A stretch of DNA of 64,000 nucleotides from assembly GCF_030758455.1 (NCBI RefSeq), contig NZ_CP132353.1, positions 434,001-498,000 of the forward strand, written 5' to 3'. The notes beneath the pieces are model-generated. The model worked only from the letters and a program-made list of their open reading frames with translations, was not told the origin of the DNA and made no database searches. This document shows positions 1 to 19,173 of this stretch, piece after piece; the first letter of the stretch is position 1, and the number at the start of each line of letters is the position of its first letter. The stretch is from Erwinia pyri. GTDB lineage: Bacteria > Pseudomonadota > Gammaproteobacteria > Enterobacterales > Enterobacteriaceae. The translations under genes and the position numbers were made by a program.

Positions 1-216
1 AAGTCAGATTTGCAGCTTGAACTGGAGGGGGCAAGGGATCTCCGGGAAGCGATCGCCCATGCAGACAAAGTCCACGATTATGTCAGCCGGGATATGATGA
101 TTACCATTCTGGAAGATGAAGAGCATCATATCGATTTTCTGGAAACGGAACTCGACCTGATAAGCAAAATTGGCATACAGAATTATCTGCAGTCACAAAT
201 TAAAGTAGAAGAGTAA
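1..216 (+). CDS. bfr: Bacterioferritin, C-terminal part (cut by window edge)
   Basis: The reading frame is open from the first base to a TAA at 214-216 and gives 71 residues that match the C-terminal third of bacterioferritin, the haem-containing 24-subunit iron store of the cytosol. The [11 protein letters not shown] stretch carries the Glu-x-x-His pattern expected for ferroxidase di-iron ligands on the fourth helix. The N-terminal part lies outside the window, so no start is visible. In E. coli bfr also sits directly upstream of rpsJ, which supports the call. It is followed by its own hairpin terminator before the S10 promoter. Confidence 0.93.
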   Translation, partial: KSDLQLELEGARDLREAIAHADKVHDYVSRDMMITILEDEEHHIDFLETELDLISKIGIQNYLQSQIKVEE

Positions 217-248
217 TACAGGACAGAAAGATGCAGTTGTATAAATTT

Positions 249-290
249 ACGCCGCTGAAACAGAGACTTCAGCGGCGTTACTGTTTCTGA
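249..290 (+). terminator. Terminator downstream of bfr
   Basis: An 11 bp perfect stem (249-259 with 268-278) with an 8 base loop lies 33 bases after the bfr stop. It is followed by a modest T-containing tract (tactgttt). It separates bfr from the S10 promoter at 348. Confidence 0.7.
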
Positions 291-347
291 ACCTGACTGA
301 TACCTCCTGTTTCCCATCCGCCTTCTTCAGCACCTCCGATAAACAGG

Positions 348-375
348 TTGCTTTATGTGCTCAGGCACGTATAAT
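348..375 (+). promoter_or_regulatory. S10 operon promoter
   Basis: TTGCTT (348-353) and a perfect TATAAT (370-375) are separated by 16 bp, followed by a G+C-rich start region (gcgcggg). The predicted start near 382 gives a leader of about 169 nt to rpsJ, close to the 172 nt I recall for the E. coli S10 leader. Confidence 0.85.
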
Positions 376-381
376 GCGCGG

Positions 382-862
<481 letters not shown>

Positions 863-882
863 TCAGGTCATTGAGCGATTGA

Positions 883-3278
<2,396 letters not shown>

Positions 3279-3291
3279 TTTTAGAGGATAA

Positions 3292-5502
<2,211 letters not shown>

Positions 5503-5503
5503 T

Positions 5504-5609
5504 CGGGCCTCAAGCCCGCTACAGGTTAGCGAAATTGCGATCGGTGGGTTTCCTGCCGATCGCATCTCTAAAGGAATATCCGGTGTCTTCTGACCCCGGA
5601 TATTTTTTT
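5504..5609 (+). terminator. S10 operon terminator region (three hairpins)
   Basis: Directly after rpsQ, CGGGC/GCCCG (5504-5518) forms a small hairpin. GCGATCGG (5537-5544) pairs perfectly with CCGATCGC (5556-5563). ATATCCGG (5576-5583) pairs with CCGGATAT (5596-5603) and runs into seven Ts (5603-5609). The last is a standard intrinsic terminator; the first two may protect the 3' end of the message. Confidence 0.85.
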
Positions 5610-5741
5610 GCCTCTTTTCTGGATCGCTCGCTCGGTTGAGTTCAAGTGCGGTTTACGCTGTACAGCCTTTATTCATCGCGCTTTACCGGCTGCTGAAGGC
5701 TTTGACAGAGATATCCAGTCAGGGGGAGGGAGCATATAAGG

Positions 5742-5770
5742 TTGTATCGGGCTACGGGGTTGTGTAGAAT
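5742..5770 (+). promoter_or_regulatory. Candidate upstream promoter in the S10-spc spacer
   Basis: TTGTAT (5742-5747) and TAGAAT (5765-5770) are 17 bp apart and are followed by GCTGCGC, the same bases that follow the downstream TATAAT. Spacing is ideal for sigma-70. Whether it fires is unknown. Confidence 0.4.
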
Positions 5771-5821
5771 GCTGCGCTCGCCTGATTTTATCAAGTATCC
5801 CCATTAGTGTGATTATTTATC

Positions 5822-5850
5822 TATCCATAATTTGGAAGCGGTGTTATAAT
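5822..5850 (+). promoter_or_regulatory. spc operon promoter
   Basis: TATAAT at 5845-5850, within ggaagcggtgttataatgctgcgc, corresponds to the known E. coli spc promoter core. The -35 is weak: 17 bp upstream is TATCCA (5822-5827). A/T-rich DNA just upstream could act as an UP element. The sequence from here to rplN (gacctgatt, tagtagttgacat, cggagcact) matches the E. coli leader as recalled. Confidence 0.75.
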
Positions 5851-5913
5851 GCTGCGCCCTCATTTGTGGGGTTTTATATACGACCTGATTCAAGGTCCCG
5901 AAGTAGTAGTTGA

Positions 5914-7182
<1,269 letters not shown>

Positions 7183-7195
7183 GGCAGGGTTACTG

Positions 7196-7501
7196 ATGGC
7201 TAAGCAATCGATGAAAGCACGCGAAGTCGTTCGCGTGAAACTGGCTGACAAGTACCGCGCTAAACGCGAGGAACTGAAAGCTATCATTTCTAGTGTGAAC
7301 TCATCCGACGAAGATCGTTGGAATGCTGTTCTCAAGCTGCAAACTCTGCCGCGTGATTCCAGCCCGTCTCGTCAGCGCAAGCGCTGCCGCCAAACTGGCC
7401 GTCCACATGGTTATGTGGGCAAATTCGGGTTGAGCCGCATCAAGTTACGTGAAGCCGCCATGCGCGGTGAAGTACCAGGCTTGAAAAAGGCTAGCTGGTA
7501 A
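7196..7501 (+). CDS. rpsN: 30S ribosomal protein S14 (long, zinc-free form)
   Basis: Starting at the ATG of 7196, the 101-residue product is the long S14 type that lacks the CxxC zinc knuckles of the short form. The frame is open upstream, but [11 protein letters not shown] is the family N-terminus and GCAGGG at 7183-7188 serves as ribosome-binding site. It lies 13 bases after rplE. Confidence 0.97.
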   Translation: MAKQSMKAREVVRVKLADKYRAKREELKAIISSVNSSDEDRWNAVLKLQTLPRDSSPSRQRKRCRQTGRPHGYVGKFGLSRIKLREAAMRGEVPGLKKASW

Positions 7502-7525
7502 TTACCAATTGAATCACGGGAGTAA

Positions 7526-7924
<399 letters not shown>

Positions 7925-7934
7925 GGAGGAATTT

Positions 7935-8468
7935 ATGTCTCGTGTTGCTAAAGCACCTGTCGTGATTCCTGCCGGCGTAGAGGTAAAACTCGACGGTCAG
8001 GTTATTTCGATTAAAGGTAAAAACGGCGAGCTGACTCGTACTCTTAACGCTGCTGTAGAAGTAAAGCATGCTGACAACACCCTGACTTTCGCTCCGCGCG
8101 AAGGCTTCACGGATGGTTGGGCGCAGGCTGGTACTTCTCGTGCACTGTTGAACAGTATGGTTATCGGTGTTACCGAAGGCTTCTCTAAGAAGTTGCAGCT
8201 GGTTGGTGTAGGTTATCGTGCAGCCATTAAAGGCAACGCTGTGAGTCTGGCCCTGGGCTTTTCTCACCCTGTTGAACATGCGCTGCCTGCCGGAATCACT
8301 GCTGAATGTCCAACTCAGACTGAAATCGTGCTGAAAGGCGCTGATAAACAGCTGATTGGTCAGGTAGCAGCAGATCTGCGCGCCTACCGTCGTCCTGAGC
8401 CTTATAAAGGCAAGGGTGTTCGTTACGCCGACGAAGTCGTGCGTACCAAAGAGGCTAAGAAGAAGTAA
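7935..8468 (+). CDS. rplF: 50S ribosomal protein L6
   Basis: The 177-residue protein is L6, two related alpha/beta domains near the sarcin-ricin loop and the factor-binding site. The C-terminal [13 protein letters not shown] motif is diagnostic. A strong AAGGAGG site precedes the ATG by 5 bases, overlapping the end of rpsH. Confidence 0.98.
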   Translation: MSRVAKAPVVIPAGVEVKLDGQVISIKGKNGELTRTLNAAVEVKHADNTLTFAPREGFTDGWAQAGTSRALLNSMVIGVTEGFSKKLQLVGVGYRAAIKGNAVSLALGFSHPVEHALPAGITAECPTQTEIVLKGADKQLIGQVAADLRAYRRPEPYKGKGVRYADEVVRTKEAKKK

Positions 8469-8831
<363 letters not shown>

Positions 8832-8836
8832 GGTAG

Positions 8837-9346
<510 letters not shown>

Positions 9347-9351
9347 TGACC

Positions 9352-9531
9352 ATGGCTAAGACTATTAAGATTACTCAAACCCGCAGTTCGATCGGCCGTT
9401 TGCCAAAACACAAGGCAACGCTGCTTGGCCTGGGTCTGCGTCGTATTAACCACACCGTAGAGCGTGAAGACACGCCAGCTGTACGCGGTATGGTTAACGC
9501 GATTTCCTACATGGTTAAAGTGGAGGAGTAA
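9352..9531 (+). CDS. rpmD: 50S ribosomal protein L30
   Basis: The 59-residue product begins [12 protein letters not shown], the E. coli start. A second ATG at 9346 overlaps the rpsE stop (TAATG) and would add Met-Thr, but the ribosome-binding-like GGGG at 9340-9343 is 8 bases from 9352 and only 2 from 9346, so 9352 is preferred. L30 is a small protein of the 50S periphery. Confidence 0.95.
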   Translation: MAKTIKITQTRSSIGRLPKHKATLLGLGLRRINHTVEREDTPAVRGMVNAISYMVKVEE

Positions 9532-9969
<438 letters not shown>

Positions 9970-9976
9970 GTAGCAG

Positions 9977-11456
<1,480 letters not shown>

Positions 11457-11481
11457 TATTTTTCTTGCAAAGTCGGGTTGA

Positions 11482-11508
11482 GCTGGCTAGATTAGCCAGC
11501 CAATCTTT
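11482..11508 (+). terminator. Hairpin after rpmJ (spc/alpha boundary)
   Basis: GCTGGCTA (11482-11489) pairs perfectly with TAGCCAGC (11493-11500) over a 3 base loop and is followed by caatctttt. It looks like a moderate intrinsic terminator. In E. coli part of spc transcription continues into the alpha operon, so partial read-through is plausible. Confidence 0.6.
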
Positions 11509-11518
11509 TGTATGTCTA

Positions 11519-11610
11519 TGCGTTTCCATTTGAGTATCCTGAAAACGGGCTTTTCGGCATGGGACGCATAAGTAATTTAATAGGAGTGCATAGTGGCCCG
11601 TATAGCAGGC
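11519..11610 (+). ncRNA. Alpha operon ribosome-binding-site pseudoknot (S4 target)
   Basis: TGCGTTTCCAT (11519-11529) pairs with ATGGGACGCA (11559-11568), and the conserved bases gagtatcctgaaaacgggc fall between, followed by the rpsM ribosome-binding site and GTG. This is the nested pseudoknot through which S4 traps the 30S subunit and represses rpsM, rpsK, rpsD and rplQ in E. coli. The match to the E. coli leader is nearly complete. Confidence 0.85.
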
Positions 11611-11949
11611 ATTAACATTCCTGATCATAAACATACTGTTATTGCATTAACTGCAATCTTCGGTATCGGCAAGACCCGTTCACAGGCTATCTGTGCAAAT
11701 ACGGGAATCGCTGAAAATGTTAAGATCAGTGAGCTGTCTGAAGAACAAATCGACATTCTGCGTGATGCAGTTGCAAAGTTTGTTGTTGAAGGCGATCTGC
11801 GTCGTGAAGTCACCCTGAGCATCAAGCGTCTTATGGACCTTGGCTGCTATCGTGGTTTACGTCATCGTCGTGGTCTTCCAGTGCGCGGTCAGCGTACCAA
11901 GACCAACGCACGTACCCGCAAGGGTCCGCGTAAACCGATCAAGAAATAA
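11593..11949 (+). CDS. rpsM: 30S ribosomal protein S13
   Basis: The 118-residue product starts at GTG 11593, as in E. coli, after TAGGAGTGCATA. S13 is a 30S head protein that contacts tRNA and forms bridges with L5. The basic C-terminal tail ([17 protein letters not shown]) is normal. It is the first gene of the alpha operon and the direct target of S4 repression. Confidence 0.98.
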   Translation: MARIAGINIPDHKHTVIALTAIFGIGKTRSQAICANTGIAENVKISELSEEQIDILRDAVAKFVVEGDLRREVTLSIKRLMDLGCYRGLRHRRGLPVRGQRTKTNARTRKGPRKPIKK

Positions 11950-11962
11950 TCGGGGTGATTGA

Positions 11963-12355
<393 letters not shown>

Positions 12356-12369
12356 CGCCCGTTTTTTAG

Positions 12370-13008
<639 letters not shown>

Positions 13009-13033
13009 AGCTTAGTACCAAAGAGAGGACACA

Positions 13034-14023
13034 ATGCAGGGTTCTGTGACAGAGTTTCTAAAACCGCGCCTGGTAGATATCGAGCAAGTGAGTTCGACGC
13101 ACGCCAAGGTGACCCTTGAGCCTTTAGAGCGTGGCTTTGGCCATACTCTTGGTAACGCACTGCGCCGTATTCTGCTTTCATCAATGCCGGGTTGCGCGGT
13201 GACCGAGGTTGAAATTGATGGTGTACTACATGAGTACAGCACCAAAGAGGGCGTACAGGAAGATATCCTGGAAATCCTGCTCAACCTGAAAGGGCTGGCG
13301 GTAAGAGTTCAGGGGAAAGATGAAGTTATCCTTACCTTGAATAAATCTGGCATTGGCCCTGTGACTGCAGCCGATATCACCCATGATGGTGATGTCGAAA
13401 TCGTCAAGCCGCAGCACGTGATCTGCCACCTGACTGATGAGAACGCCGCTATTAGCATGCGTATCAAAATTCAGCGTGGTCGTGGTTATGTGCCGGCTTC
13501 TGCCCGAATTCATTCGGAAGAAGATGAGCGCCCGATCGGTCGTCTGTTGGTCGACGCCTGCTATAGCCCTGTAGAGCGTATTGCCTACAATGTTGAAGCA
13601 GCGCGTGTAGAACAGCGTACTGACCTGGACAAGCTGGTCATCGAAATGGAAACCAACGGCACTATTGATCCTGAAGAAGCGATCCGCCGTGCGGCTACCA
13701 TCCTGGCAGAACAACTTGAAGCTTTCGTTGACTTACGTGATGTTCGTCAGCCGGAAGTTAAAGAAGAGAAACCAGAATTCGATCCGATCTTGCTGCGCCC
13801 TGTTGACGATCTGGAATTGACTGTCCGCTCTGCTAACTGCCTTAAGGCAGAAGCTATCCACTACATCGGTGATCTGGTACAGCGTACCGAGGTTGAGCTG
13901 CTTAAAACGCCTAACCTTGGTAAAAAATCTCTTACTGAGATTAAAGATGTGCTGGCTTCTCGTGGTCTGTCACTGGGCATGCGCCTGGAAAACTGGCCAC
14001 CCGCTAGCATCGCTGATGAATAA
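13034..14023 (+). CDS. rpoA: RNA polymerase alpha subunit
   Basis: The 329-residue product is RNA polymerase alpha. Residues 1 to about 235 form the assembly domain; after an acidic linker the C-terminal domain (about 250-329) binds UP elements and activators. The [14 protein letters not shown] segment contains Arg265, the key UP-element contact. The rRNA P1 promoter and spc spacer in this window have A/T-rich upstream DNA that such contacts use. It lies between rpsD and rplQ as in other enterics. Confidence 0.99.
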
Positions 14024-14039
14024 CCCGATCACAGGTTAA

Positions 14040-14450
<411 letters not shown>

Positions 14451-14465
14451 TCTGTTGCACTAAGG

Positions 14466-14494
14466 AAAAAACCGGGCTTGCCCGGTTTTTTTAT
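14466..14494 (+). terminator. Alpha operon terminator
   Basis: AAACCGGGC (14469-14477) pairs with GCCCGGTTT (14480-14488) and continues in seven Ts. It is a textbook intrinsic terminator 15 bases after rplQ, and the upstream A run would let it act on the opposite strand too. Confidence 0.92.
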
Positions 14495-14565
14495 ATCTGA
14501 AATTCCCCTCACTCTTTTCCCGCGCTATTCTGTTTATTCTCAATCATGGTAGTGAGGTCATTATT

Positions 14566-14937
14566 ATGTGGCTAATCGATCAATTAGTAGAGCAGCACAT
14601 CGCTGAAGCACAAAAAAATGGCGATCTGGATAACCTCTCTGGCAGCGGCAAAAAGCTGCAGCTCGACGATGACAGCCATGTTCCGCAGGAACTTCGCGCA
14701 GCTTACCGTTTAATGAAGAACTCGGGTTATCTCCCTCCTGAACTTGAAATGCGGCGGGAGGCTGTCGAGCTTGATCAATTACTTGCGGGCATCGATCCAC
14801 AAGATCATCGTTATGAGCAGCACGTAAAGCGTCTTTTACTGCTTGAGGTTAAACTTCAGCAGGCTGGTATGAGTACGACATTTCTGCGGGGCGACTACGC
14901 AAACCGGGTCAATCACCGCTTCAGTGGAGATGAATAA
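14566..14937 (+). CDS. yhdN: DUF1992 protein YhdN
   Basis: This 123-residue protein matches E. coli YhdN (DUF1992), a soluble helical protein of unknown role whose N-terminal half resembles the DnaJ-homologue C28 region. The DDDSHVPxELRAxYRLxKNxGxLPPELExRRE block is clear (broken here by variable positions). Its stop overlaps the zntR ATG (TAATG), so the two are co-translated. The adjacency with zntR is conserved, but no function follows from it. Confidence 0.93.
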   Translation: MWLIDQLVEQHIAEAQKNGDLDNLSGSGKKLQLDDDSHVPQELRAAYRLMKNSGYLPPELEMRREAVELDQLLAGIDPQDHRYEQHVKRLLLLEVKLQQAGMSTTFLRGDYANRVNHRFSGDE

Positions 14938-15356
14938 TGTTTAAAATCGGGCAGCTGGCTAAATTGGCCGAGGTCACCCCTGATACCATTCGTTATTACG
15001 AAAAGCAGCAGATGATGGATCATGAAATTCGTACTGAAGGCGGTTTTCGGCTTTATAGCGATAACGATCTTCAGCGGCTGAAGTTTATTCGCTATGGCAG
15101 ACAGCTTGGCTTTAGTCTGGAAGCCATCAGAGAACTGCTCTCTATTCGTGTTGATCCTGAACATCACACCTGTCAGGAGTCTAAAACGATCGTGCAGTCC
15201 CGACTGAGTGAAGTGGAGGGCATGATTGCAGAACTACAGAATATGCAGCGGTCGCTGAAGAGACTAAATGATGCCTGTTGCGGAACCGCACACAGCAGCG
15301 TCTACTGCTCTATTCTTGAAGCGCTGGAGAAAGGGGACGTTGCTTCAATGGGTTGA
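14937..15356 (+). CDS. zntR: Zinc-responsive MerR-type regulator ZntR
   Basis: The 139-residue protein has an N-terminal MerR winged helix ([14 protein letters not shown]), a dimerisation coiled coil near residues 80-112, and a C-terminal metal loop. Cys79, Cys114, Cys115, His119 and Cys124 are all present, matching the zinc ligands of E. coli ZntR. In E. coli it activates the zinc exporter gene zntA by DNA distortion. The last residues differ: the E. coli terminal Cys is absent here. The zntA target is not in the window. Confidence 0.94.
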   Translation: MFKIGQLAKLAEVTPDTIRYYEKQQMMDHEIRTEGGFRLYSDNDLQRLKFIRYGRQLGFSLEAIRELLSIRVDPEHHTCQESKTIVQSRLSEVEGMIAELQNMQRSLKRLNDACCGTAHSSVYCSILEALEKGDVASMG

Positions 15357-15381
15357 TTTATTCCGCCGCAGGACCTATATT
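15353..15381 (+). promoter_or_regulatory. arfA promoter
   Basis: TTGATT (15353-15358) and TATATT (15376-15381) are separated by exactly 17 bp, overlapping the end of zntR. The start would be near 15388, about 20 bases ahead of the arfA ATG. Confidence 0.6.
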
Positions 15382-15408
15382 TCGCCGACAATCACAGAAG
15401 GAAATCAC

Positions 15409-15675
15409 ATGGCTGGTTATCAACATAAAAAGGGCGTTATCCGTGATAACGCAATAGAAGCACTACTGCACGATCCGCTCTTTAAAGTTCGTATTGAAAC
15501 AAATCACAAAGGTAAAGGCAGCTTTCGACGTAAAGCGAAACACGCTAAGAAAGGTAACTGGGAGGCCAGTGGTAAAGAGAGCTTTACCACTGGCCTTCTG
15601 AATAACCACAGGTTGCCAATAATGCGGTCTATGCCCGAGCGCGTGATTTCAGACTTTCAACCATTACCGCGATGA
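15409..15675 (+). CDS. arfA: Alternative ribosome-rescue factor A (message carries truncating hairpin)
   Basis: From the ATG at 15409, behind AGAAGG, the frame gives 88 codons. Residues 1 to about 62 match ArfA ([22 protein letters not shown], split by one variable region; [20 protein letters not shown]). ArfA recruits RF2 to ribosomes stalled on nonstop mRNA when tmRNA fails. A perfect 15 bp hairpin lies inside the gene (15563-15596), as in E. coli, where it causes cleavage or termination so that active ArfA is made from a nonstop message. Codons after FTTGLL differ from E. coli and run 47 bases into the 3' end of the convergent permease gene, so they are probably never translated. Confidence 0.9.
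   Translation: MAGYQHKKGVIRDNAIEALLHDPLFKVRIETNHKGKGSFRRKAKHAKKGNWEASGKESFTTGLLNNHRLPIMRSMPERVISDFQPLPR
15563..15596 (+). promoter_or_regulatory. arfA intragenic hairpin (RNase III/terminator site)
   Basis: The 15 bases at 15563-15577 pair perfectly with 15582-15596 around an AGAG loop, inside the arfA frame. In E. coli the equivalent stem is cut by RNase III and also terminates transcription, giving nonstop arfA mRNA whose product is made only when tmRNA is insufficient. On the minus strand the same stem could help end the permease transcript, though no T run follows there. Confidence 0.85.
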
Positions 15676-16612
15676 TAATGATAACGCCTTTTACAACCTG
15701 CTGGTTATAACCGGAAATATTCATCAGGTTCATCAGGTTAGAAATCATACTTAAAATAAATACGCCGATAAGAGTATTAACCACATTACCACGCCCTCCG
15801 GCCAGACTGGCACCTCCTACTACTACTGCAGCAATAACATCCAGCTCAAACCCTATAGAAAGCACGGGCGAACCAACACCGGTACGGGTTGCCGAGATAA
15901 TACCTGCAATTCCACACCCAAACGCGCTGATCGCATACACGGCCAGCTTATAGATATTCACGCGTATACCGGCAAATCGTGTTGCCATCTCGTTTGAACC
16001 GATGGATATAACCAGACGACCAAATACTGAGTTCTTGTAAACCAACTGACAAAGGATGGCGAAGCCCAGCAGTACGTAAACCGGGAGGGGGAGATCGAGA
16101 AAATATCCTGTGCCAAAATTTACAAAAGCATCGTTATCGATAAAAACCGGCTGGCCATTGGAAATAATCAAAGCCAGACCACGCGCAATAGTCATCATTG
16201 CCAGCGTAGCTATGAAGGGCGCTATATTGAACCATGTCACTAACATTCCTGAAAAAGCACCCATCAGCGTCACCATGCCTACGCCTGCTACCAACGCTGG
16301 CCACAATCCTATGTCCGGTATCATCAAGCCAACTACGACGGAAACAAACGCCATAATTGAGCCGATCGACAAATCAATTCCCCCCGTCAAAATGACAAAC
16401 AGCAGTCCCAGCGCTGCCAGACCCAGAGGAACACTCTGTCGTAATACGTTAGTAATATTATCTGCACTGTAAAAACGGTCGGAGAGAAATGCAGCTATTA
16501 CAAGCATACAAATAAAAACTAAAATAGTTGAGTTATCTAATAAAAAACGACCAATGCGCTTTCTGGGAGTAAATTCTACGTTATCTTTTTCTTTAGTGAT
16601 TGATTGCATCAT
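15629..16612 (-). CDS. Ribose-type sugar/polyol ABC transporter permease
   Basis: This 327-residue protein is almost wholly hydrophobic, with about 8-10 membrane segments, and belongs to the RbsC/BPD_transp_2 family of inner-membrane permeases. Conserved stretches include [13 protein letters not shown] near residues 75-90 and [11 protein letters not shown] near 265. It lies 11 bases after the ATPase gene on the same strand and ends the cassette. Its 3' end overlaps the 3' codons of convergent arfA. Given the linked dehydrogenase, a pentitol such as D-arabinitol is the likely cargo, but substrate cannot be read from the permease. Confidence 0.9.
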   Translation of the reverse strand: MMQSITKEKDNVEFTPRKRIGRFLLDNSTILVFICMLVIAAFLSDRFYSADNITNVLRQSVPLGLAALGLLFVILTGGIDLSIGSIMAFVSVVVGLMIPDIGLWPALVAGVGMVTLMGAFSGMLVTWFNIAPFIATLAMMTIARGLALIISNGQPVFIDNDAFVNFGTGYFLDLPLPVYVLLGFAILCQLVYKNSVFGRLVISIGSNEMATRFAGIRVNIYKLAVYAISAFGCGIAGIISATRTGVGSPVLSIGFELDVIAAVVVGGASLAGGRGNVVNTLIGVFILSMISNLMNLMNISGYNQQVVKGVIIIIAVMVESLKSRARA

Positions 16613-16623
16613 CTGATTTTCCC

Positions 16624-18123
16624 TCAGGCTGCGCTATTTCTTGGAATGGCATAGCGCATGATATTTTGTTCTGATATCTCATCGCCAATAAGTTCTTTGG
16701 TCAACTGACCTTCGCTCATTACATAAACGCGGTGGCTCAGATTGATGACCTCGACCATTTCTGACGAGATGACCAGGATGGAATAACCGCGTTTCGCCAG
16801 TTGATGAATAATGTTATAAATCTCAACTTTCGCACCGACATCAACACCACGGGTAGGCTCATCAAGAATAAGAATATTGCAGTCAGTGTTTAACCATTTG
16901 GCAATCACCACTTTTTGTTGATTACCGCCGCTGAGGCTGGCGATAGTATCTTCGACCGAACCTAGTTTAATATTCAGTTTTTTACGAAGGGATTGGCTAA
17001 CCTCCTGTTCCTGACGCCGATTGATAAATCCCATCATACGGCTGATAACGCTGAGATTAGTCAGGGTCATATTTTCCCTGATTGGGCGAACTAAAATTGC
17101 TCCCTGTTCCTTACGGCTTTCAGGCACCAGTCCGATACCATGACTCATTGCCTGGGCAGGAGAACCTATCTCAATTTTTTTTCCTTCTTTAAATACAGTA
17201 CCTGCTGACATTTTATCAATACCAAACAGGCAGCGTGCAATCTCTGTGCGCCCGGAACCGATTAAACCAGCCAGGCCGACAACTTCGCCTTTACGCAGCG
17301 TCAGACTGATATTTTTCAGGAGCGACCGAGTCGAGAGCTCTTTAACCTCAAGCATCACTTTCTCTTCAGGCAAGCCTTTATCAGGGTAAAGACTTTCCAG
17401 TTTTCGTCCGACCATGTTAGTGATAATGTCCTCCTCGCTACACAGGGTCGGATCTAAAGTTATAACGGTCTCACCATCTTTAATAACGGTAATCTCATCT
17501 GCGATTGCCATTAATTCCTCAAGGCGGTGAGAGATATAAATGATGGTCACACCGCGCGATTTAAGCTTGCGCAGCTGCTCAAAAAGGATAGCGACCTCTT
17601 TTCCTGAAAGAACAGCGGAAGGCTCATCAAGGATTAAAATGTTAACGTCTTTGGCCAGCGACTTAGCAATCTCAACCATTTGTTGATAAGCAACGCTTAA
17701 ATCACCGGTACGTTTGCATGGGTCGATTGAAAAACCTAATTCATTAAGAATATGCGAGGCACGCTCATTCAATCGCTTCCAGCGCACAATGCCCTTTCCC
17801 ATACCCAGATCGTCAAGAAAGATATTCTCTGCCACCGATAAATCTGGTGAAAGCGCCAGTTCCTGATAAATAATGCCAATCCGGCTCTCTTTACTGTGAG
17901 CGGGCGTAGTGAAGTTTTTCTCTTCACCATGGATGAAGATTTTTCCGCTGTCTTTTGTATAAATGCCAGACAGGATCTTCATCAGGGTAGATTTGCCTGC
18001 CCCATTTTCTCCGATGATGGCGTGAATGGTGCCCGTATGCACCTGCAAATTAATGGCTTTAAGTGCATGAACTCCGCCAAAGCTTTTTTTTACCTGCTGA
18101 ACGTCAATAGCATACTGGTTCAC
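16624..18123 (-). CDS. Ribose-type sugar/polyol ABC transporter ATPase (two ABC domains)
   Basis: The 499-residue protein carries two ABC domains like RbsA. Domain 1 has Walker A GENGAGKST (38-46), signature LSVAYQQ (142-148) and Walker B ILILDEP (162-168). Domain 2 has a degenerate P-loop GLIGSGRTE (287-295), signature LSGGNQQ (397-403) and Walker B (417-423), as usual for this family. The first signature has Ala-Tyr where RbsA has Gly-Asp. It powers uptake with the neighbouring permease and binding protein. Confidence 0.93.
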   Translation of the reverse strand: MNQYAIDVQQVKKSFGGVHALKAINLQVHTGTIHAIIGENGAGKSTLMKILSGIYTKDSGKIFIHGEEKNFTTPAHSKESRIGIIYQELALSPDLSVAENIFLDDLGMGKGIVRWKRLNERASHILNELGFSIDPCKRTGDLSVAYQQMVEIAKSLAKDVNILILDEPSAVLSGKEVAILFEQLRKLKSRGVTIIYISHRLEELMAIADEITVIKDGETVITLDPTLCSEEDIITNMVGRKLESLYPDKGLPEEKVMLEVKELSTRSLLKNISLTLRKGEVVGLAGLIGSGRTEIARCLFGIDKMSAGTVFKEGKKIEIGSPAQAMSHGIGLVPESRKEQGAILVRPIRENMTLTNLSVISRMMGFINRRQEQEVSQSLRKKLNIKLGSVEDTIASLSGGNQQKVVIAKWLNTDCNILILDEPTRGVDVGAKVEIYNIIHQLAKRGYSILVISSEMVEVINLSHRVYVMSEGQLTKELIGDEISEQNIMRYAIPRNSAA

Positions 18124-18142
18124 GTTTTAACCTCACAGATAT

Positions 18143-18160
18143 CCCCCTCTCTGGAGGGGG
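18143..18160 (-). other. Hairpin between binding-protein and ATPase genes
   Basis: CCCCCTC (18143-18149) pairs with GAGGGGG (18154-18160) over 4 bases, 8 bases after the binding-protein stop. No T run follows. Such stems often protect the upstream message and give more binding protein than ATPase; that role is inferred. Confidence 0.55.
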
Positions 18161-18167
18161 CTCATCA

Positions 18168-19127
18168 TCAGAAAATCGCGTCGGCTTTGTAATACTGAGC
18201 CACGTTGTCTTTAGTAATGACAATCGTTGGGATATAGCTATAAGGTGGGAAATCTTTTTTGCCACCCTGATATTGTTCAATAATATTTAGTGTGTCGCGG
18301 GTAAGCAGGTCGGGGTTATTCGATGCTGTTGCTTGTAGTTCGCCTTTTTCTACGGCTTCCAGTCCCTTTTTATAGCCATCATGAGCATAGACTTTCACCT
18401 GGTCTAATTTATTGGCTGCCTTCAGTGCGCGGATTGCCCCTAAAGCCATATCGTCCATCTCACTGTAAACACAATTAATTTTATTTCCCTGAGCAACGAT
18501 CATATCTTCCATCGCTTTCAAACCACCTTGCTGATCCCAGTTTCCCCATCCCTGACTCAGGACGGTTAGCTGTTTATGACCATATTTTTTTTCCTGGGCT
18601 TCTGTGACGCCTTTCAGAAAATTATCGCTACGTGCCTGACCGACCAGATTACCGGCATTGCCGCTGACTAATACGCAATTCATAGGTTTATCGCCAAACT
18701 GGCTCACCGCAAATGCCCCTAACTGTCTGTTATTCTCTGCATTGTTAGCCTGAACACGGGTGATAACTTTGGCTTTTAATGAAATGTCGCTGTCAATAAT
18801 CACAACCGGCACTTTGGCGCGTTCCGCCATTTTAACAATACGCTGGCCTGCTTCAGGATCTTGCGGATTAAGCACCAGATAGTTAATCCCCTGAGAAAGC
18901 ATATCCTCAACGTCTGCAATCTGTTTATTCAGGTCACCGCGTGCATCGGTAGTAACCAATTCATAGTTTTTCTCTTTTGCATGGATTTTCATATATTCGG
19001 TCAACCCATTAAAGAAAGCGCCGTTAAGCGTGCGGTTAGCAAAACCAATTTTAAGTTGCTCAGCTGCGCTTGCAGATAATGAGGTGGCTGCGCCAGCTAA
19101 CAGCATGCACACTAAAAGCTTTTTCAT
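18168..19127 (-). CDS. Periplasmic sugar/polyol-binding protein
   Basis: The 319-residue precursor has a signal peptide (MKKLLVCMLLAGAATSLSASA, shown only in part as a motif, cleaved before AEQ near residue 22) and a periplasmic-binding-protein type 1 fold of the RbsB/YtfQ class (KIGFANRTLNGAFFNGL; VLNPQDPEAGQRIV; VIIDSDI). It delivers ligand to the permease. It lies 46 bases after the dehydrogenase gene and just before the ATPase gene. Residue choice in the binding cleft does not identify the ligand; the operon suggests a pentitol. Confidence 0.9.
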   Translation of the reverse strand: MKKLLVCMLLAGAATSLSASAAEQLKIGFANRTLNGAFFNGLTEYMKIHAKEKNYELVTTDARGDLNKQIADVEDMLSQGINYLVLNPQDPEAGQRIVKMAERAKVPVVIIDSDISLKAKVITRVQANNAENNRQLGAFAVSQFGDKPMNCVLVSGNAGNLVGQARSDNFLKGVTEAQEKKYGHKQLTVLSQGWGNWDQQGGLKAMEDMIVAQGNKINCVYSEMDDMALGAIRALKAANKLDQVKVYAHDGYKKGLEAVEKGELQATASNNPDLLTRDTLNIIEQYQGGKKDFPPYSYIPTIVITKDNVAQYYKADAIF

Positions 19128-19173
19128 TTTTAATCCTCTTCAATTATAGGGGCAGGGTAAAATGCTTATTTTC

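Noticed and set aside
5702..5740. TTGACA (5702-5707) with TATAAG (5735-5740) in the S10-spc spacer
   Set aside because: The spacing is 27 bp, too long for a sigma-70 promoter; no -10 hexamer sits at 16-18 bp.
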